Shown: one piece after another, positions 18,487 to 28,285 of the stretch
How positions within the stretch are numbered: position 1 is the stretch's first letter
Layout of the letters: each line of letters starts with the position of its first letter
Source of the DNA: Chitinophagaceae bacterium
GTDB taxonomy: Bacteria > Bacteroidota > Bacteroidia > Chitinophagales > Chitinophagaceae
Assembly (NCBI GenBank): GCA_017853575.1
Contig: JAFMJI010000002.1
Coordinates: forward strand, 186,001-250,000
Reading direction: 5' to 3'
DNA length: 64,000 bases
The notes under the pieces: generated by a model
Database searches by the model: none
Told to the model about the DNA's origin: nothing
Seen by the model: the letters and a program-made list of their open reading frames with translations, nothing else
Position numbers and translations under genes: made by a program

Positions 18487-19416
18487 ATGAATGGCGAACA
18501 ACCAACGTATCATGTTCCGGTGCTGCTGACTGAGGCGGTAGATGCATTGAATATTCATCCCAATGGGATTTATGTTGACTGTACATTTGGTGGTGGAGGT
18601 CATTCAAAAGAGATCCTAAGCAAGCTTGGCGATCATGGAAGGCTGATCGTTTTTGATCAGGATGCAGATGCAAAAAAGAATTTACCTGCTGATACGCGCA
18701 TCTTGTTTATTCCACACAATTTTCGACATCTTTCTAAGTTTTTGCGGTTGCACAATATCCACGCAGTGGATGGGATCCTTGCTGATTTAGGAGTTAGCAG
18801 TCATCAATTTGATGAACCAACACGCGGATTCTCCATTCGCTTTGATGCACCATTGGATATGCGGATGGATCAATCTGCTGATCTCACTGCATCAGCACTT
18901 ATCAAAAAATCATCTGCTGAAGAATTGCAATTGATCTTTCAGGAATATGGTGAAGTTTCAAATGCAAAAACATTGTCGCAATTGCTTGCAAATTACTCTC
19001 AGCATGGAACCATCAAAACCATTGAGGAATTCAAGTCGATCATTGCTCCTGTGGTAAAAGGCAATCCAAAGAAGTACCTGGCGCAAGTGTTTCAGGCATT
19101 GCGAATTGCGGTGAATGATGAAATGGGTGCTTTGAAAGACTTGTTGCATCAGTCTGTTGATGTGATGAAGCCTGGTGCAAGAATCGCGGTTATCACTTTT
19201 CACAGCATTGAGGATAGAATCGTAAAACAATTCTTCAAGTTAGGGGATGTGTTTAATGAAGATATAGATCCAGTTTATGGTACAAAAAGATCAAGTCCAT
19301 TGCATTTGATTTTCAAAAAACCCATAGAACCAGGAGAAGATGAAGTAAGAAGAAATCCTCGATCAAGAAGCGCAAGGTTGCGGGTGGCAGAAAAAAATAT
19401 AAATGAAGGAAAGTAA
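18487..19416 (+). CDS. rsmH: 16S rRNA (cytosine(1402)-N(4))-methyltransferase
   Basis: SAM-dependent methyltransferase that modifies C1402 in the ribosomal P site. Features are YHVPVLLTEAVDAL at the N terminus, the SAM-binding segment YVDCTFGGGGHS and the conserved DLGVSSHQFDEPTRGFSIR. The ORF track starts at TTG 18451; ATG 18487 (MNGEQPTYHVPVLL) places the start where the family usually begins, although ATG 18454 is possible. Length is 309 residues. It overlaps ftsL by 14 bp and is part of the dcw operon. Confidence 0.96.
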   Translation: MNGEQPTYHVPVLLTEAVDALNIHPNGIYVDCTFGGGGHSKEILSKLGDHGRLIVFDQDADAKKNLPADTRILFIPHNFRHLSKFLRLHNIHAVDGILADLGVSSHQFDEPTRGFSIRFDAPLDMRMDQSADLTASALIKKSSAEELQLIFQEYGEVSNAKTLSQLLANYSQHGTIKTIEEFKSIIAPVVKGNPKKYLAQVFQALRIAVNDEMGALKDLLHQSVDVMKPGARIAVITFHSIEDRIVKQFFKLGDVFNEDIDPVYGTKRSSPLHLIFKKPIEPGEDEVRRNPRSRSARLRVAEKNINEGK

Positions 19417-19741
19417 GAACAATAGAGAAAACAAATGGTTTTTTGTCAACCAGGCATGGTTGGTAAAGAATGTGCGATTCTTTTTGTTTCTCGCTGCGCT
19501 TGCAATTCTCTATATATATAATGGTCACCATGCTGAAAAAGCGATCAAAGACATCAACAAAACTTCCAAAGAGATGAAGGATCTCCAATATGAATTTAAA
19601 ATGATTCGTAAAGACTGGATGTTTATGACAAAGCAATCGGAAGTGGTAAAAGCGGTGGAACCATTTGGAATAAAAGAAATCAAAGAACCCCCAATGACAT
19701 TGGAGGACACAATAATTAAACAAATAAAAACTTCCAAGTAA
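19403..19741 (+). CDS. ftsL: FtsL-like cell division protein
   Basis: A 112-residue bitopic membrane protein: a short basic cytoplasmic part, one membrane helix at about 27-44 (RFFLFLAALAILYIY) and a charged periplasmic segment predicted to form a coiled coil. Sequence identity to FtsL is weak in general, so the call rests on size, topology and position between rsmH and ftsI, where ftsL is found in most dcw clusters. FtsL joins the FtsQLB divisome subcomplex. It overlaps rsmH by 14 bp, and its TAA is directly followed by the TTG start of ftsI. Confidence 0.8.
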   Translation: MKESKNNRENKWFFVNQAWLVKNVRFFLFLAALAILYIYNGHHAEKAIKDINKTSKEMKDLQYEFKMIRKDWMFMTKQSEVVKAVEPFGIKEIKEPPMTLEDTIIKQIKTSK

Positions 19742-21844
19742 TTGGAAACAAAAAAAGACATACTGTGGCGTAGTTACCTCATATACATCTTGATGTTGAT
19801 GTTGGGGGTCTGCATTTTCGCAAAAGCATTTTATATACAAAATGCTGAAGGTGCATATTGGCGCTCATTGAGTGATAGTCTACATCTTGAGTATAGGGAG
19901 ATGGATGCAGAACGAGGAACCATATATAGCGAGGATGGAAGAATGCTTAGCAGTTCAGTTCCTCTTTTTGATATCTACTTGGATTTTGGCGCTGACGGAA
20001 TTCAGGAAAAAAATGGTGAAAGATTGAAGCAACAAATAGACAGCATCGCCTACAACCTTGCATTGATCATTGGTGAAAAGTCAACACTTGACTACAAACG
20101 TGAATTGATGGATGTTTTTAACAGGCAGGATAGGTACCACCTCTTGACAAGAAATATTGATTTTAATCAATACCAGTTATTGCGTGGCATTGCTTTTATC
20201 AAAAAAAATAAAAATAAAAACGGTTTCATTTTTATTGAGAAAGAAAAAAGAATGACACCATTTGGTTTGTTGGCAAACAGAACCATTGGGCTTTCTCGAG
20301 AGTATAAAGATTCAACTGGAATGATCGTTACAAAAAATGTAGGACTCGAAAAGACCTATGATAGTTTATTAAAAGGGGTAACTGGGAAAAGATTGGTTAG
20401 GAGAATTGCTGGAGGAGCATTTGTTCCTGTTGAAGGTTCTGAAATCGAGCCTGACAATGGAAAAGATGTTATCACAACGCTCGATATCAATATTCAGGAT
20501 ATTGCTGAACAGGCATTGTTGAAAGTGATGACAGAAAATGAATGTACCAATGGTACATGTATCGTAATGGAAGTGAAGACTGGGAAAATCAAAGCCATTG
20601 CAAATCTTGGTCGCCAATCTGATGGCAGTTATGCAGAAGATTTAAACTATGCGATAACCAGATCTGAACCAGGATCAACTTTCAAGTTGATAACAATGCT
20701 TTCTGCATTAAATGATCAGTATATCAGCCTTTCAAATCATGTCAACATTGAAGGTGGCAAGTGGGAGTATGCTGGCAGAACAGTATGGGACAGTGAAAGA
20801 CATCATCATACAGATGTTACTTATCAACAAGCTTTTGAGCTGAGCTCCAATGTGGGGATGGCAAAACTTGCAGTGAATTATTACGGACGAAATCCATCAA
20901 AGTTTATCTCACACTTGGAAAAACTTCAGTTGAATAAACCAACTGGAATTGATTTAATTGGAGAATCTCAACCATCCATTCCTCGTCCTGGTAGTAAATA
21001 TTGGAGCAACGTTTCATTGCCTTGGATGGGCTTTGGATACTCAATTGCAATTTCTCCATTGCAGACCCTGATGATTTATAATGCTGTAGCCAATAAAGGC
21101 AAAATGATGAAACCTTATTTGGTAAATGCAATTATGAAAGATGGACTTACCATAAAAGAGTTCAATCCAGTTGTAATGAATGATTCAATATGCAGTCAGA
21201 AGACATTGGATCAGTTGAAAGTTTGCTTGGAAGGTGTTGTGTTGTCGGGTACTGCAAAGAGTTTATTTGATCCAAACTTTCCAATTGCTGGAAAGACTGG
21301 CACTGCACAAGTTGCGAACGGCAATAAAGGATATACTGAACATATATATCAGTCATCTTTTGCTGGTTATTTTCCTTTGGATGAACCAAAGTACTCCTGC
21401 ATTGTGGTCATAAAGAACAAACCATTTACTGCAAAATATTACGGAGCGCAGATTGCTGGTCCAGTCTTCAGAACGATCGCAAATAAATTATATACAATCG
21501 ACAGGGATTTGTATAAATATTACAAACATCCTGCACTTGTCGATACCAATCAACGATCTACAAAAGGTAAACTTTCAGATCATAGACTGATTGCACAGCA
21601 ATTGAATGTAAAAAGCAACGATCCATCCCTAGAATATTTGTCAAATAATATTTCTACTGGAATAATGCCAGACTTAAAGGGGTATGGATTGAAAGATGCG
21701 TTGGAAATTTTAGAAAATCAATCTGTCCAGGTGATTGCATACGGCAAAGGCAAAGTGAATGGTCAATCAATCCCTGCTGGAACATCGCTTCAAAAAGGAC
21801 AAACTGTGTATTTAAATCTTGGACCAAAAACTGAAAATCCCTGA
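19742..21844 (+). CDS. ftsI: Division-specific peptidoglycan transpeptidase (PBP3-like) with PASTA domain
   Basis: Class B penicillin-binding protein of 700 residues that cross-links septal peptidoglycan with FtsW. One membrane helix lies at about 11-30, then the dimerisation domain. The transpeptidase motifs are STFK (Ser312, Lys315), SSN (368-370) and KTG (518-520). A single PASTA domain occupies about 642-697. The start seems to be TTG at 19742, directly after the ftsL stop, since the membrane helix begins ten codons later and no ATG is available before it. The stop TGA overlaps the murE ATG by one base. Confidence 0.96.
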   Translation: METKKDILWRSYLIYILMLMLGVCIFAKAFYIQNAEGAYWRSLSDSLHLEYREMDAERGTIYSEDGRMLSSSVPLFDIYLDFGADGIQEKNGERLKQQIDSIAYNLALIIGEKSTLDYKRELMDVFNRQDRYHLLTRNIDFNQYQLLRGIAFIKKNKNKNGFIFIEKEKRMTPFGLLANRTIGLSREYKDSTGMIVTKNVGLEKTYDSLLKGVTGKRLVRRIAGGAFVPVEGSEIEPDNGKDVITTLDINIQDIAEQALLKVMTENECTNGTCIVMEVKTGKIKAIANLGRQSDGSYAEDLNYAITRSEPGSTFKLITMLSALNDQYISLSNHVNIEGGKWEYAGRTVWDSERHHHTDVTYQQAFELSSNVGMAKLAVNYYGRNPSKFISHLEKLQLNKPTGIDLIGESQPSIPRPGSKYWSNVSLPWMGFGYSIAISPLQTLMIYNAVANKGKMMKPYLVNAIMKDGLTIKEFNPVVMNDSICSQKTLDQLKVCLEGVVLSGTAKSLFDPNFPIAGKTGTAQVANGNKGYTEHIYQSSFAGYFPLDEPKYSCIVVIKNKPFTAKYYGAQIAGPVFRTIANKLYTIDRDLYKYYKHPALVDTNQRSTKGKLSDHRLIAQQLNVKSNDPSLEYLSNNISTGIMPDLKGYGLKDALEILENQSVQVIAYGKGKVNGQSIPAGTSLQKGQTVYLNLGPKTENP

Positions 21845-23310
21845 TGCAATTGCTGCAAGACATATTATACAAAATTAACATCGTATCTGTTTCGGGTAAA
21901 ACAGATATACCAGTATCGGATATTCAGATCGACTCTCGATTAATAAAACCAGGTGCATGTTTTGTAGCTGTGAAAGGTGTTGCACAAGACGGACATGACT
22001 TTATCAACAAAGCAATAGAATCAGGCGCCACTTCAATTGTGTGCGAAAACATTCCTCAGCAGATTTTATCTCATATCACATACGTTCAGACAACAGATGC
22101 TGCCAGGGCTGCAGGAATCATGGCGCATGCATATTTTGGACATCCTACACAACATCTTAAACTTATTGGTGTCACAGGCACCAATGGTAAAACAACTGTC
22201 GCAACTGTATTATATAATCTGTTTATGACAATGGGGGTTAAAGCAGGACTAATTTCTACAGTAAACAACAGAATCGGCGATCAAGTTTTGCCATCTACCC
22301 ACACAACTCCAGATGTAATATCCTTGAATAACCTGTTATCAGACATGTTGAATTCAGGGTGTGAATATGTTTTCATGGAAGTGAGCAGTCATGCGATTCA
22401 TCAACAGCGAATCAGCGGATTAAATTTTGCAGGAGGAATTTTTACCAATATAACCCATGATCATCTTGATTATCATAAAACATTTGATGAATACAGAAAA
22501 GTAAAAAAAGCATTTTTTGACCAACTGCCTTCAACTGCTTTTGCCATTACAAATGAGGATGATAAAAATGGATCTTATATGCTGCAAAATACAGTAGCAA
22601 AAAAATATTCTTACAGTTTGAAGACATCTGCAGACTTCAAAGGGAAAATTATAGACAATAGCATTACCGGATTGCATATGCTTATTAATGAGCAGGAGGT
22701 TATGTTCAGGTTGATTGGTGAATTCAATGCATACAATCTATTGGCGGTATACGGCACAGCAATCCAATTGGGTCTGGACAAACAGGAACTGCTCAGGGTA
22801 ATGAGTAATCTCCATGGTGCAGAGGGAAGATTCGACTGGATGATTTCAAAACAGCAAGGTGTAATTGGTATTGTAGATTATGCACATACTCCAGATGCAT
22901 TGTTGAATGTTTTGACTACGATCAAGAAGTTGCAAAAAGGTTATGAACAAGTAATCACAGTTGTTGGGTGCGGGGGTGATAGAGATAAAACCAAGAGAAA
23001 AGTGATGGGTGCCACTGCAGCTACATACAGCAGCAAGGCAATTTTCACTTCAGATAACCCACGCAGTGAAGTTCCAGGAGATATTTTGAATGATATGAAA
23101 GTGGATATGCCTTTTGACTTGTTGAGGAAAGTGGTAACGGTGGAGGATAGAAAAGAAGCAATTAGGATGGCAGTGATGCTTGCAAAAGAAGATGACATCA
23201 TTTTGGTAGCGGGGAAGGGTCATGAAAAGTATCAGGAGATCAAAGGCATGAAACATGCGTTTGATGACAAACAGGTTTTGATAGAAGCGTTCACTGAACT
23301 AGATAAATAA
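21844..23310 (+). CDS. murE: UDP-MurNAc-L-Ala-D-Glu:meso-diaminopimelate ligase
   Basis: Mur ligase of 488 residues that adds the third amino acid of the peptidoglycan stem peptide. The ATP loop is TGTNGKTT (111-118). The DNPR motif in TSDNPRSEV near residue 400 is the signature for meso-diaminopimelate, as opposed to L-lysine, so the cell wall is DAP type. It starts on ATGA overlap with ftsI. In most dcw clusters murF follows murE; here mraY follows after 6 bp and murF is absent. Confidence 0.98.
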   Translation: MQLLQDILYKINIVSVSGKTDIPVSDIQIDSRLIKPGACFVAVKGVAQDGHDFINKAIESGATSIVCENIPQQILSHITYVQTTDAARAAGIMAHAYFGHPTQHLKLIGVTGTNGKTTVATVLYNLFMTMGVKAGLISTVNNRIGDQVLPSTHTTPDVISLNNLLSDMLNSGCEYVFMEVSSHAIHQQRISGLNFAGGIFTNITHDHLDYHKTFDEYRKVKKAFFDQLPSTAFAITNEDDKNGSYMLQNTVAKKYSYSLKTSADFKGKIIDNSITGLHMLINEQEVMFRLIGEFNAYNLLAVYGTAIQLGLDKQELLRVMSNLHGAEGRFDWMISKQQGVIGIVDYAHTPDALLNVLTTIKKLQKGYEQVITVVGCGGDRDKTKRKVMGATAATYSSKAIFTSDNPRSEVPGDILNDMKVDMPFDLLRKVVTVEDRKEAIRMAVMLAKEDDIILVAGKGHEKYQEIKGMKHAFDDKQVLIEAFTELDK

Positions 23311-23316
23311 TTAGAT

Positions 23317-24588
23317 ATGTTATATCATTTATATCTGTGGTTACAAAGTGAAGGATTGAAAATACCTGGAATGGGAGTATTTCAGTTCATCACTTTTAGG
23401 TCAATGATGGCAATTCTTCTGTCATTGTTCATCACACTTGTGTATGGAAAGAGAATCATTCTCTTTTTACAAAAAAAGCAAGTTGGTGAAAGTGTCCGTG
23501 AGCTTGGCCTTCAGGGTGAAGAACAGAAAAAGGGCACACCAACCATGGGTGGCTTTATCATTTTACTTGGTATACTCATTCCAACATTGCTTTTTGCAAA
23601 TCTTGATAAAGTATATATCAAATTGTTACTGCTGAGTACAATATGGTTGGGGCTTGTTGGTTTTGTGGATGATTATTTAAAGTTGCGTGCAAAGCGTTTG
23701 TCTCAAGAGCAAGGCATTCCATACAAAAAGGGAGACAAGGATGGATTGGCAGGATGGTTCAAGATATTAGGACAGGTTGGTTTAGGTGTCATCATCAGCA
23801 TTACCCTTTTGTTTAATGACCATGTTAAAGTATTAAGAGAGTACAATGGGCAAGGAAAACCTGCCAATGCAACCGTGGTGAAGTTTCAAGGAGGTGAAAG
23901 GTACTTTGTAAAAGCAAATGAGCCTGTCACCACCATCCCTTTTATTAAAAATCATGAATTCAACTATGCAAAATTGCTTCCTTCAGGCTTGAGACAATAC
24001 GGATGGGTTGTATACATGCTGGTGATCATTTTTATTGTAACCGCTGTTTCAAATGGAGCAAATATCACAGATGGTCTGGATGGTTTGGCAACCGGTGTAT
24101 CTGCAATTATTGGAGTATGTCTTGCATTGTTTGCATATGCAAGTGGTAACCTGATTTTCGCAGACTATCTCAATATCATGTATATCCCAAATCTTGGAGA
24201 AGTATCCATTTTTATTGCAGCCATGATTGGTGCATGTATTGGATTTCTTTGGTATAATACTTATCCCGCACAGGTTTTTATGGGAGACACAGGAAGCCTT
24301 GCGTTGGGTGGAATCATTGCTTCCCTTGCAATCATGGTGAGAAAAGAATTGCTGATACCAATTTTTTGTGCAGTGTTTTTGGTTGAAAATTTAAGTGTAA
24401 TCATTCAGGTCAGTTATTTCAAATACACAAAAAAGAAATATGGTGAGGGGAAAAGGGTTTTCTTGATGAGTCCTTTGCACCATCACTATCAAAAGAAAGG
24501 ATATCATGAAAGCAAGATAGCTGTGAGGTTTTGGATCATCACATTGCTTTTTGTTGTGTTTGCAGTCTTGTCACTGAAAATGAGATAG
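23317..24588 (+). CDS. mraY: Phospho-N-acetylmuramoyl-pentapeptide transferase
   Basis: Ten-helix membrane enzyme that moves phospho-MurNAc-pentapeptide to undecaprenyl phosphate, giving lipid I. Signatures include [31 protein letters not shown] and [12 protein letters not shown], which carry the Mg- and substrate-binding aspartates. At 423 residues it is longer than the 360 of E. coli because of an extra-helical insert of about 50 residues near 175-225 ([12 protein letters not shown]), common in Bacteroidota. murD follows after 5 bp. Confidence 0.98.
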   Translation: MLYHLYLWLQSEGLKIPGMGVFQFITFRSMMAILLSLFITLVYGKRIILFLQKKQVGESVRELGLQGEEQKKGTPTMGGFIILLGILIPTLLFANLDKVYIKLLLLSTIWLGLVGFVDDYLKLRAKRLSQEQGIPYKKGDKDGLAGWFKILGQVGLGVIISITLLFNDHVKVLREYNGQGKPANATVVKFQGGERYFVKANEPVTTIPFIKNHEFNYAKLLPSGLRQYGWVVYMLVIIFIVTAVSNGANITDGLDGLATGVSAIIGVCLALFAYASGNLIFADYLNIMYIPNLGEVSIFIAAMIGACIGFLWYNTYPAQVFMGDTGSLALGGIIASLAIMVRKELLIPIFCAVFLVENLSVIIQVSYFKYTKKKYGEGKRVFLMSPLHHHYQKKGYHESKIAVRFWIITLLFVVFAVLSLKMR

Positions 24589-24593
24589 AAACA

Positions 24594-25931
24594 ATGGGAA
24601 AGAAAATAATCATATTGGGTGCTGGTGAAAGTGGTGTAGGAACTGCTTTGTTGTGCAAGCAACAAGGATATGATGTTTTTGTCTCAGATGCTGGTAAGAT
24701 TCAACAGCACTATGAAAAAGAATTGATTGATAATCAAATTGAATTCGAACAAGGCGGCCATGATGTAGTTAAAATTCTTGCTGCTGATGAGGTTATGAAG
24801 AGTCCTGGGATCTCACATAAAACCGAAATCGTAAAACAAATTTTACAAAAAGGAATTCCAGTCATCAGCGAAATTGAAATTGCATATCGATATAAGGGTG
24901 ATAGCAAGATCATAGGTATTACCGGAAGCAATGGCAAGACAACGACGACTTCTCTGATCTATCAAATATGCAAAAAAGGTGGCCTTGATTGTGCTTTGGT
25001 TGGAAACATCGGGAATTCAATCGCCCGTCAAATAGCGCTAGATCCGAAACAGCTTTATGTTGTTGAGATTAGCAGTTTTCAGTTGGACGATATCATTGCT
25101 TTCAGGCCGGATATTGCAGTGCTTACAAACATCACTGAAGATCATTTGGATCGATACGATTACGATTTTAATAAGTACATAAAAGCAAAATTCAATATCA
25201 CTAAAAATCAGACATCAATGGACTTCTTCATTTACAATGCAGATGATCCAGTTACGGCTCAACAACTTACCCATTACCCATTTCATTCTAAACCACTACC
25301 CATTAGTATGCAAAGAGAAATGCCAAAAGGTGCTTTTATCAAAGACGGCAATATGACCGTTGCGCATGGTGATTCTTTCTCAATGAGCATTTTTGATTTC
25401 GCGCTCAAAGGAAAACATAATCAATACAATTCCATGGCAGCGGCAGTTGCAGGATCAGTTGTAGGAATACGAAAAGAAAAAATTCGTGAAGCAGTTTCTT
25501 CTTTTGAAAGCCTGGAACATCGGATGGAAAAGGTTGCAACCGTTCGTGGAATTGAATTTATCAATGATTCAAAAGCAACAAATGTAAACAGTACATGGTT
25601 TGCTTTGGAGAGCATGGATAAGCCGGTAACACTCATTCTCGGAGGCGTGGATAAGGGGAATGATTATGATTTAATCAAGGAGATGGTTGCTGAAAAAGTA
25701 AAAGCAATCATTTGTATGGGTGTCGATAATTCAAAGATTCATGCTGCATTTGATGGGGTGGTTGAGAAAGTAATCGATGCTGGAAGCGCAGAGGATGCAG
25801 TTAAATCCGCTTATGAAATTTCTAAAAAAGGTGATGTAGTGCTGCTAAGTCCAGCATGTGCAAGTTTTGATTTATTCAAAAATTATGAGGACAGGGGACA
25901 ACAATTTAAAAAAGCAGTAAAAGAACTATAG
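24594..25931 (+). CDS. murD: UDP-N-acetylmuramoyl-L-alanine:D-glutamate ligase
   Basis: Mur ligase that adds D-glutamate to UDP-MurNAc-L-Ala. The ORF track begins at 24531 inside mraY; the ATG at 24594 (MGKKIIILGAGESG) is the real start and gives 445 residues with a 5-bp gap. It has the N-terminal Rossmann segment ILGAGESGVG, the ATP loop TGSNGKTT (110-117) and DHLDRYDY. The ligase C-terminal domain includes LILGGVDKGNDY and LLSPACASFDLF, both typical of MurD. Confidence 0.97.
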   Translation: MGKKIIILGAGESGVGTALLCKQQGYDVFVSDAGKIQQHYEKELIDNQIEFEQGGHDVVKILAADEVMKSPGISHKTEIVKQILQKGIPVISEIEIAYRYKGDSKIIGITGSNGKTTTTSLIYQICKKGGLDCALVGNIGNSIARQIALDPKQLYVVEISSFQLDDIIAFRPDIAVLTNITEDHLDRYDYDFNKYIKAKFNITKNQTSMDFFIYNADDPVTAQQLTHYPFHSKPLPISMQREMPKGAFIKDGNMTVAHGDSFSMSIFDFALKGKHNQYNSMAAAVAGSVVGIRKEKIREAVSSFESLEHRMEKVATVRGIEFINDSKATNVNSTWFALESMDKPVTLILGGVDKGNDYDLIKEMVAEKVKAIICMGVDNSKIHAAFDGVVEKVIDAGSAEDAVKSAYEISKKGDVVLLSPACASFDLFKNYEDRGQQFKKAVKEL

Positions 25932-25934
25932 TTC

Positions 25935-27185
25935 ATGCAAGGAGAAGGCTTAGATATCAAACAATACTCATTGTCGAGTATAACAAAGAGGACCAAAGGT
26001 GATAAAGTCATCTGGACCCTTGTTGTATTGCTCACATTGATGAGTTTATTGGCTGTCTATAGCAGTACAGGAACACTTGCATACAAATTATCCAAAAGCA
26101 CTGAATCCTATTTATTCAAACAAATAGTATTTATCGCAATTGGTGTTGCTATTATTTATTTCGCTCACCTTGTAAACTATACAGTGTATTCAAAAGTTGC
26201 GCAGGTATTATTTATTATTTCCGTTCCACTTTTACTTTATACACTTTTCTTTGGAACAAACTTAAATGATGCCAATCGTTGGATCAGATTGCCTATTATC
26301 AATCTTACATTTCAAACCTCTGATCTGGCAAAGCTTGCACTCTTTATGTATTTAAGCAGGCAGTTAAGTAAACGTCAGGAAACCATAAAAGATTTTAAAA
26401 CTGGATTTCTGCCTGTCATTGCACCTGTGTTGCTAATATGTGCATTAATTACTCCTGCAAATCTTTCTACCGCATTGCTTACTGGTGCAACAAGCATGTT
26501 GCTGTTGTTCATTGGAAGAGCAAATATTAAGCATTTATTATTGGTGATGCTGATCGCATTGTTGCCAATTGCTATGCTGATCGGATTTGCAAGAATGTAT
26601 TATAACGATCAAACTGGAAAATCCGAACCGCTTCCTACCGTATTAACGAAGGGCCGTGTTGAAACTTGGATTAAGCGTGTACAAAGTTTTATGTATGCTG
26701 ATAAGGAAGAAGCTTCATTTCAAGTACAACAGGCAAAAATTGCCATTGCAAAAGGCAGATGGGTAGGATTGGGACCTGGAAACAGTGAAGCAAGAAACTT
26801 CTTGCCTCATCCTTATTCAGATTTTATTTATGCAATCATCATTGAAGAATATGGATTGATCGGTGGTGCTATCATACTCATGATATACCTGTTGTTTTTA
26901 TATAGATGTCTTCGCATCATGAGAAGGTGTCCTTATGCATTTGGTGCATTTCTCTCACTGGGATTGAGTTTTACCTTGGTCATTCAGGCAATGGCAAACA
27001 TGGCAGTGAATGTGAATCTCTTTCCGGTTACAGGGGTGACGCTTCCATTGGTAAGTATGGGTGGAAGTTCTTTCTTATTCACCTGTCTTGCAATAGGAAT
27101 CATTTTAAGTGTTGCCAGAAATGTTGAGATCATGGAAGGAAAGGCAGAACCTGAAACAGTAAAAGAAGAAGGAGGTATGGCGTGA
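25935..27185 (+). CDS. ftsW: Septal peptidoglycan polymerase FtsW (SEDS family)
   Basis: A 416-residue SEDS glycosyltransferase with about ten membrane helices that polymerises lipid II at the septum together with FtsI. Diagnostic segments are AVYSSTGTLAY, GANDANRWIR-like NLNDANRWIRLP, GLGPGNSEARNFLPHPYSDFIYAIIIEEYG and GVTLPLVSMGGSSF. Position between murD and murG supports FtsW over RodA. It overlaps murG by 4 bp (GTGA). Confidence 0.97.
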   Translation: MQGEGLDIKQYSLSSITKRTKGDKVIWTLVVLLTLMSLLAVYSSTGTLAYKLSKSTESYLFKQIVFIAIGVAIIYFAHLVNYTVYSKVAQVLFIISVPLLLYTLFFGTNLNDANRWIRLPIINLTFQTSDLAKLALFMYLSRQLSKRQETIKDFKTGFLPVIAPVLLICALITPANLSTALLTGATSMLLLFIGRANIKHLLLVMLIALLPIAMLIGFARMYYNDQTGKSEPLPTVLTKGRVETWIKRVQSFMYADKEEASFQVQQAKIAIAKGRWVGLGPGNSEARNFLPHPYSDFIYAIIIEEYGLIGGAIILMIYLLFLYRCLRIMRRCPYAFGAFLSLGLSFTLVIQAMANMAVNVNLFPVTGVTLPLVSMGGSSFLFTCLAIGIILSVARNVEIMEGKAEPETVKEEGGMA

Positions 27186-28285
27186 GAGAATTAAAAATTA
27201 TCATAGCAGGTGGAGGAACCGGAGGGCATATTTTTCCGGCAATTGCAGTAGCGAATGCTTTGAGAAAAATCGATGCATCTATTAAAGTATTGTTTGTAGG
27301 TGCAAAAGGCAAAATGGAAATGGAGAAAGTGCCACAAGCAGGTTATCATATTGAAGGGCTTGACATCGCAGGATTCAATAGGGCAAAGCTTTGGAAAAAC
27401 TGGAGTCTTCCATTCAAGTTGATCTCAAGTTTTATTCAGGTTAAAAAAATATTCAAATCATTCAAGCCAGATGCCGTTTTTGGTGTTGGAGGATATTCAA
27501 GTTTCCCTGTTTTGAGATTTGCGCAGCGACTAGCCATTCCAACTTTTTTGCATGAGGCAAATTCATTTGCAGGAAAAGCAAATATGATGCTAGGTAAAAA
27601 AGCAACTGCAGTTTTGGTCGGTACTGATGGGATGGAAAAATTTTTCCCAAAAAATAAGATTATTAAAACCGGAAATCCAATTCGCTCAGAAATCACCCAG
27701 TCTTCATTTGAAATGGAGGATGCCTATGCGTTTTTTGGTTTGAAACAAAATATGCCAATCGTTTTAGTCATTGGAGGGAGCCTTGGTGCACGAAGTATCA
27801 ATCAAGCGCTGGCAAAAGGAATTGAGAGTTTGACAAATGTAGGTATTCAGGTTATCTGGCAAACCGGAAAGGGCAACCTCGAATTGGTTGATCAGTCGTT
27901 GCGCAAACGAAAAGGGGTATGTATAACTGAATTCATCAGTAAAATGAACTACGCATATGCAGTTTCTGATTTGGTTGTTTCGAGGGCAGGTGCAATTGCA
28001 TTGGCTGAAATATGTGCTACTGGCAAACCTTCCATTCTCATTCCATTTCCCCATGCTGCAGAAGATCATCAAACGGTAAATGCAATGGCATTGGTTAACA
28101 ATGGCGCTGCGGTCATGATAAAAGACGAAAATGTTTCGAATGAGTTGATTTCTATGATTCAACTTATGTTGAAAGACAAGGAGAAACTTGATGCGATAGG
28201 AAAGGCAGCATCTACTTTGTTTGTGAAAGATGCTGACCAACTTATTGCAAGAGAAATTTTAAATGTTTTGAAATTGAATGATTGA
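27182..28285 (+). CDS. murG: Lipid II-forming N-acetylglucosaminyltransferase
   Basis: Peripheral membrane GT28 enzyme that adds GlcNAc to lipid I. It has the first glycine-rich loop GGGTGGHIFPA (10-20), a second IGGSLGARSIN and the UDP-GlcNAc-binding segment SRAGAIALAEI followed by PFPHAAEDHQ. The start is a GTG that overlaps the ftsW stop codon (GTGA), a sign of translational coupling. It has 367 residues and overlaps murC by 8 bp. Confidence 0.98.
   Translation: MRELKIIIAGGGTGGHIFPAIAVANALRKIDASIKVLFVGAKGKMEMEKVPQAGYHIEGLDIAGFNRAKLWKNWSLPFKLISSFIQVKKIFKSFKPDAVFGVGGYSSFPVLRFAQRLAIPTFLHEANSFAGKANMMLGKKATAVLVGTDGMEKFFPKNKIIKTGNPIRSEITQSSFEMEDAYAFFGLKQNMPIVLVIGGSLGARSINQALAKGIESLTNVGIQVIWQTGKGNLELVDQSLRKRKGVCITEFISKMNYAYAVSDLVVSRAGAIALAEICATGKPSILIPFPHAAEDHQTVNAMALVNNGAAVMIKDENVSNELISMIQLMLKDKEKLDAIGKAASTLFVKDADQLIAREILNVLKLND

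Noticed and set aside
19313-19840. 175-residue minus-strand ORF rich in Phe and Cys
   Set aside because: Antisense to rsmH, ftsL and ftsI; composition is typical of shadow translation.
27764-28240. 158-residue minus-strand ORF
   Set aside because: Antisense shadow of murG.
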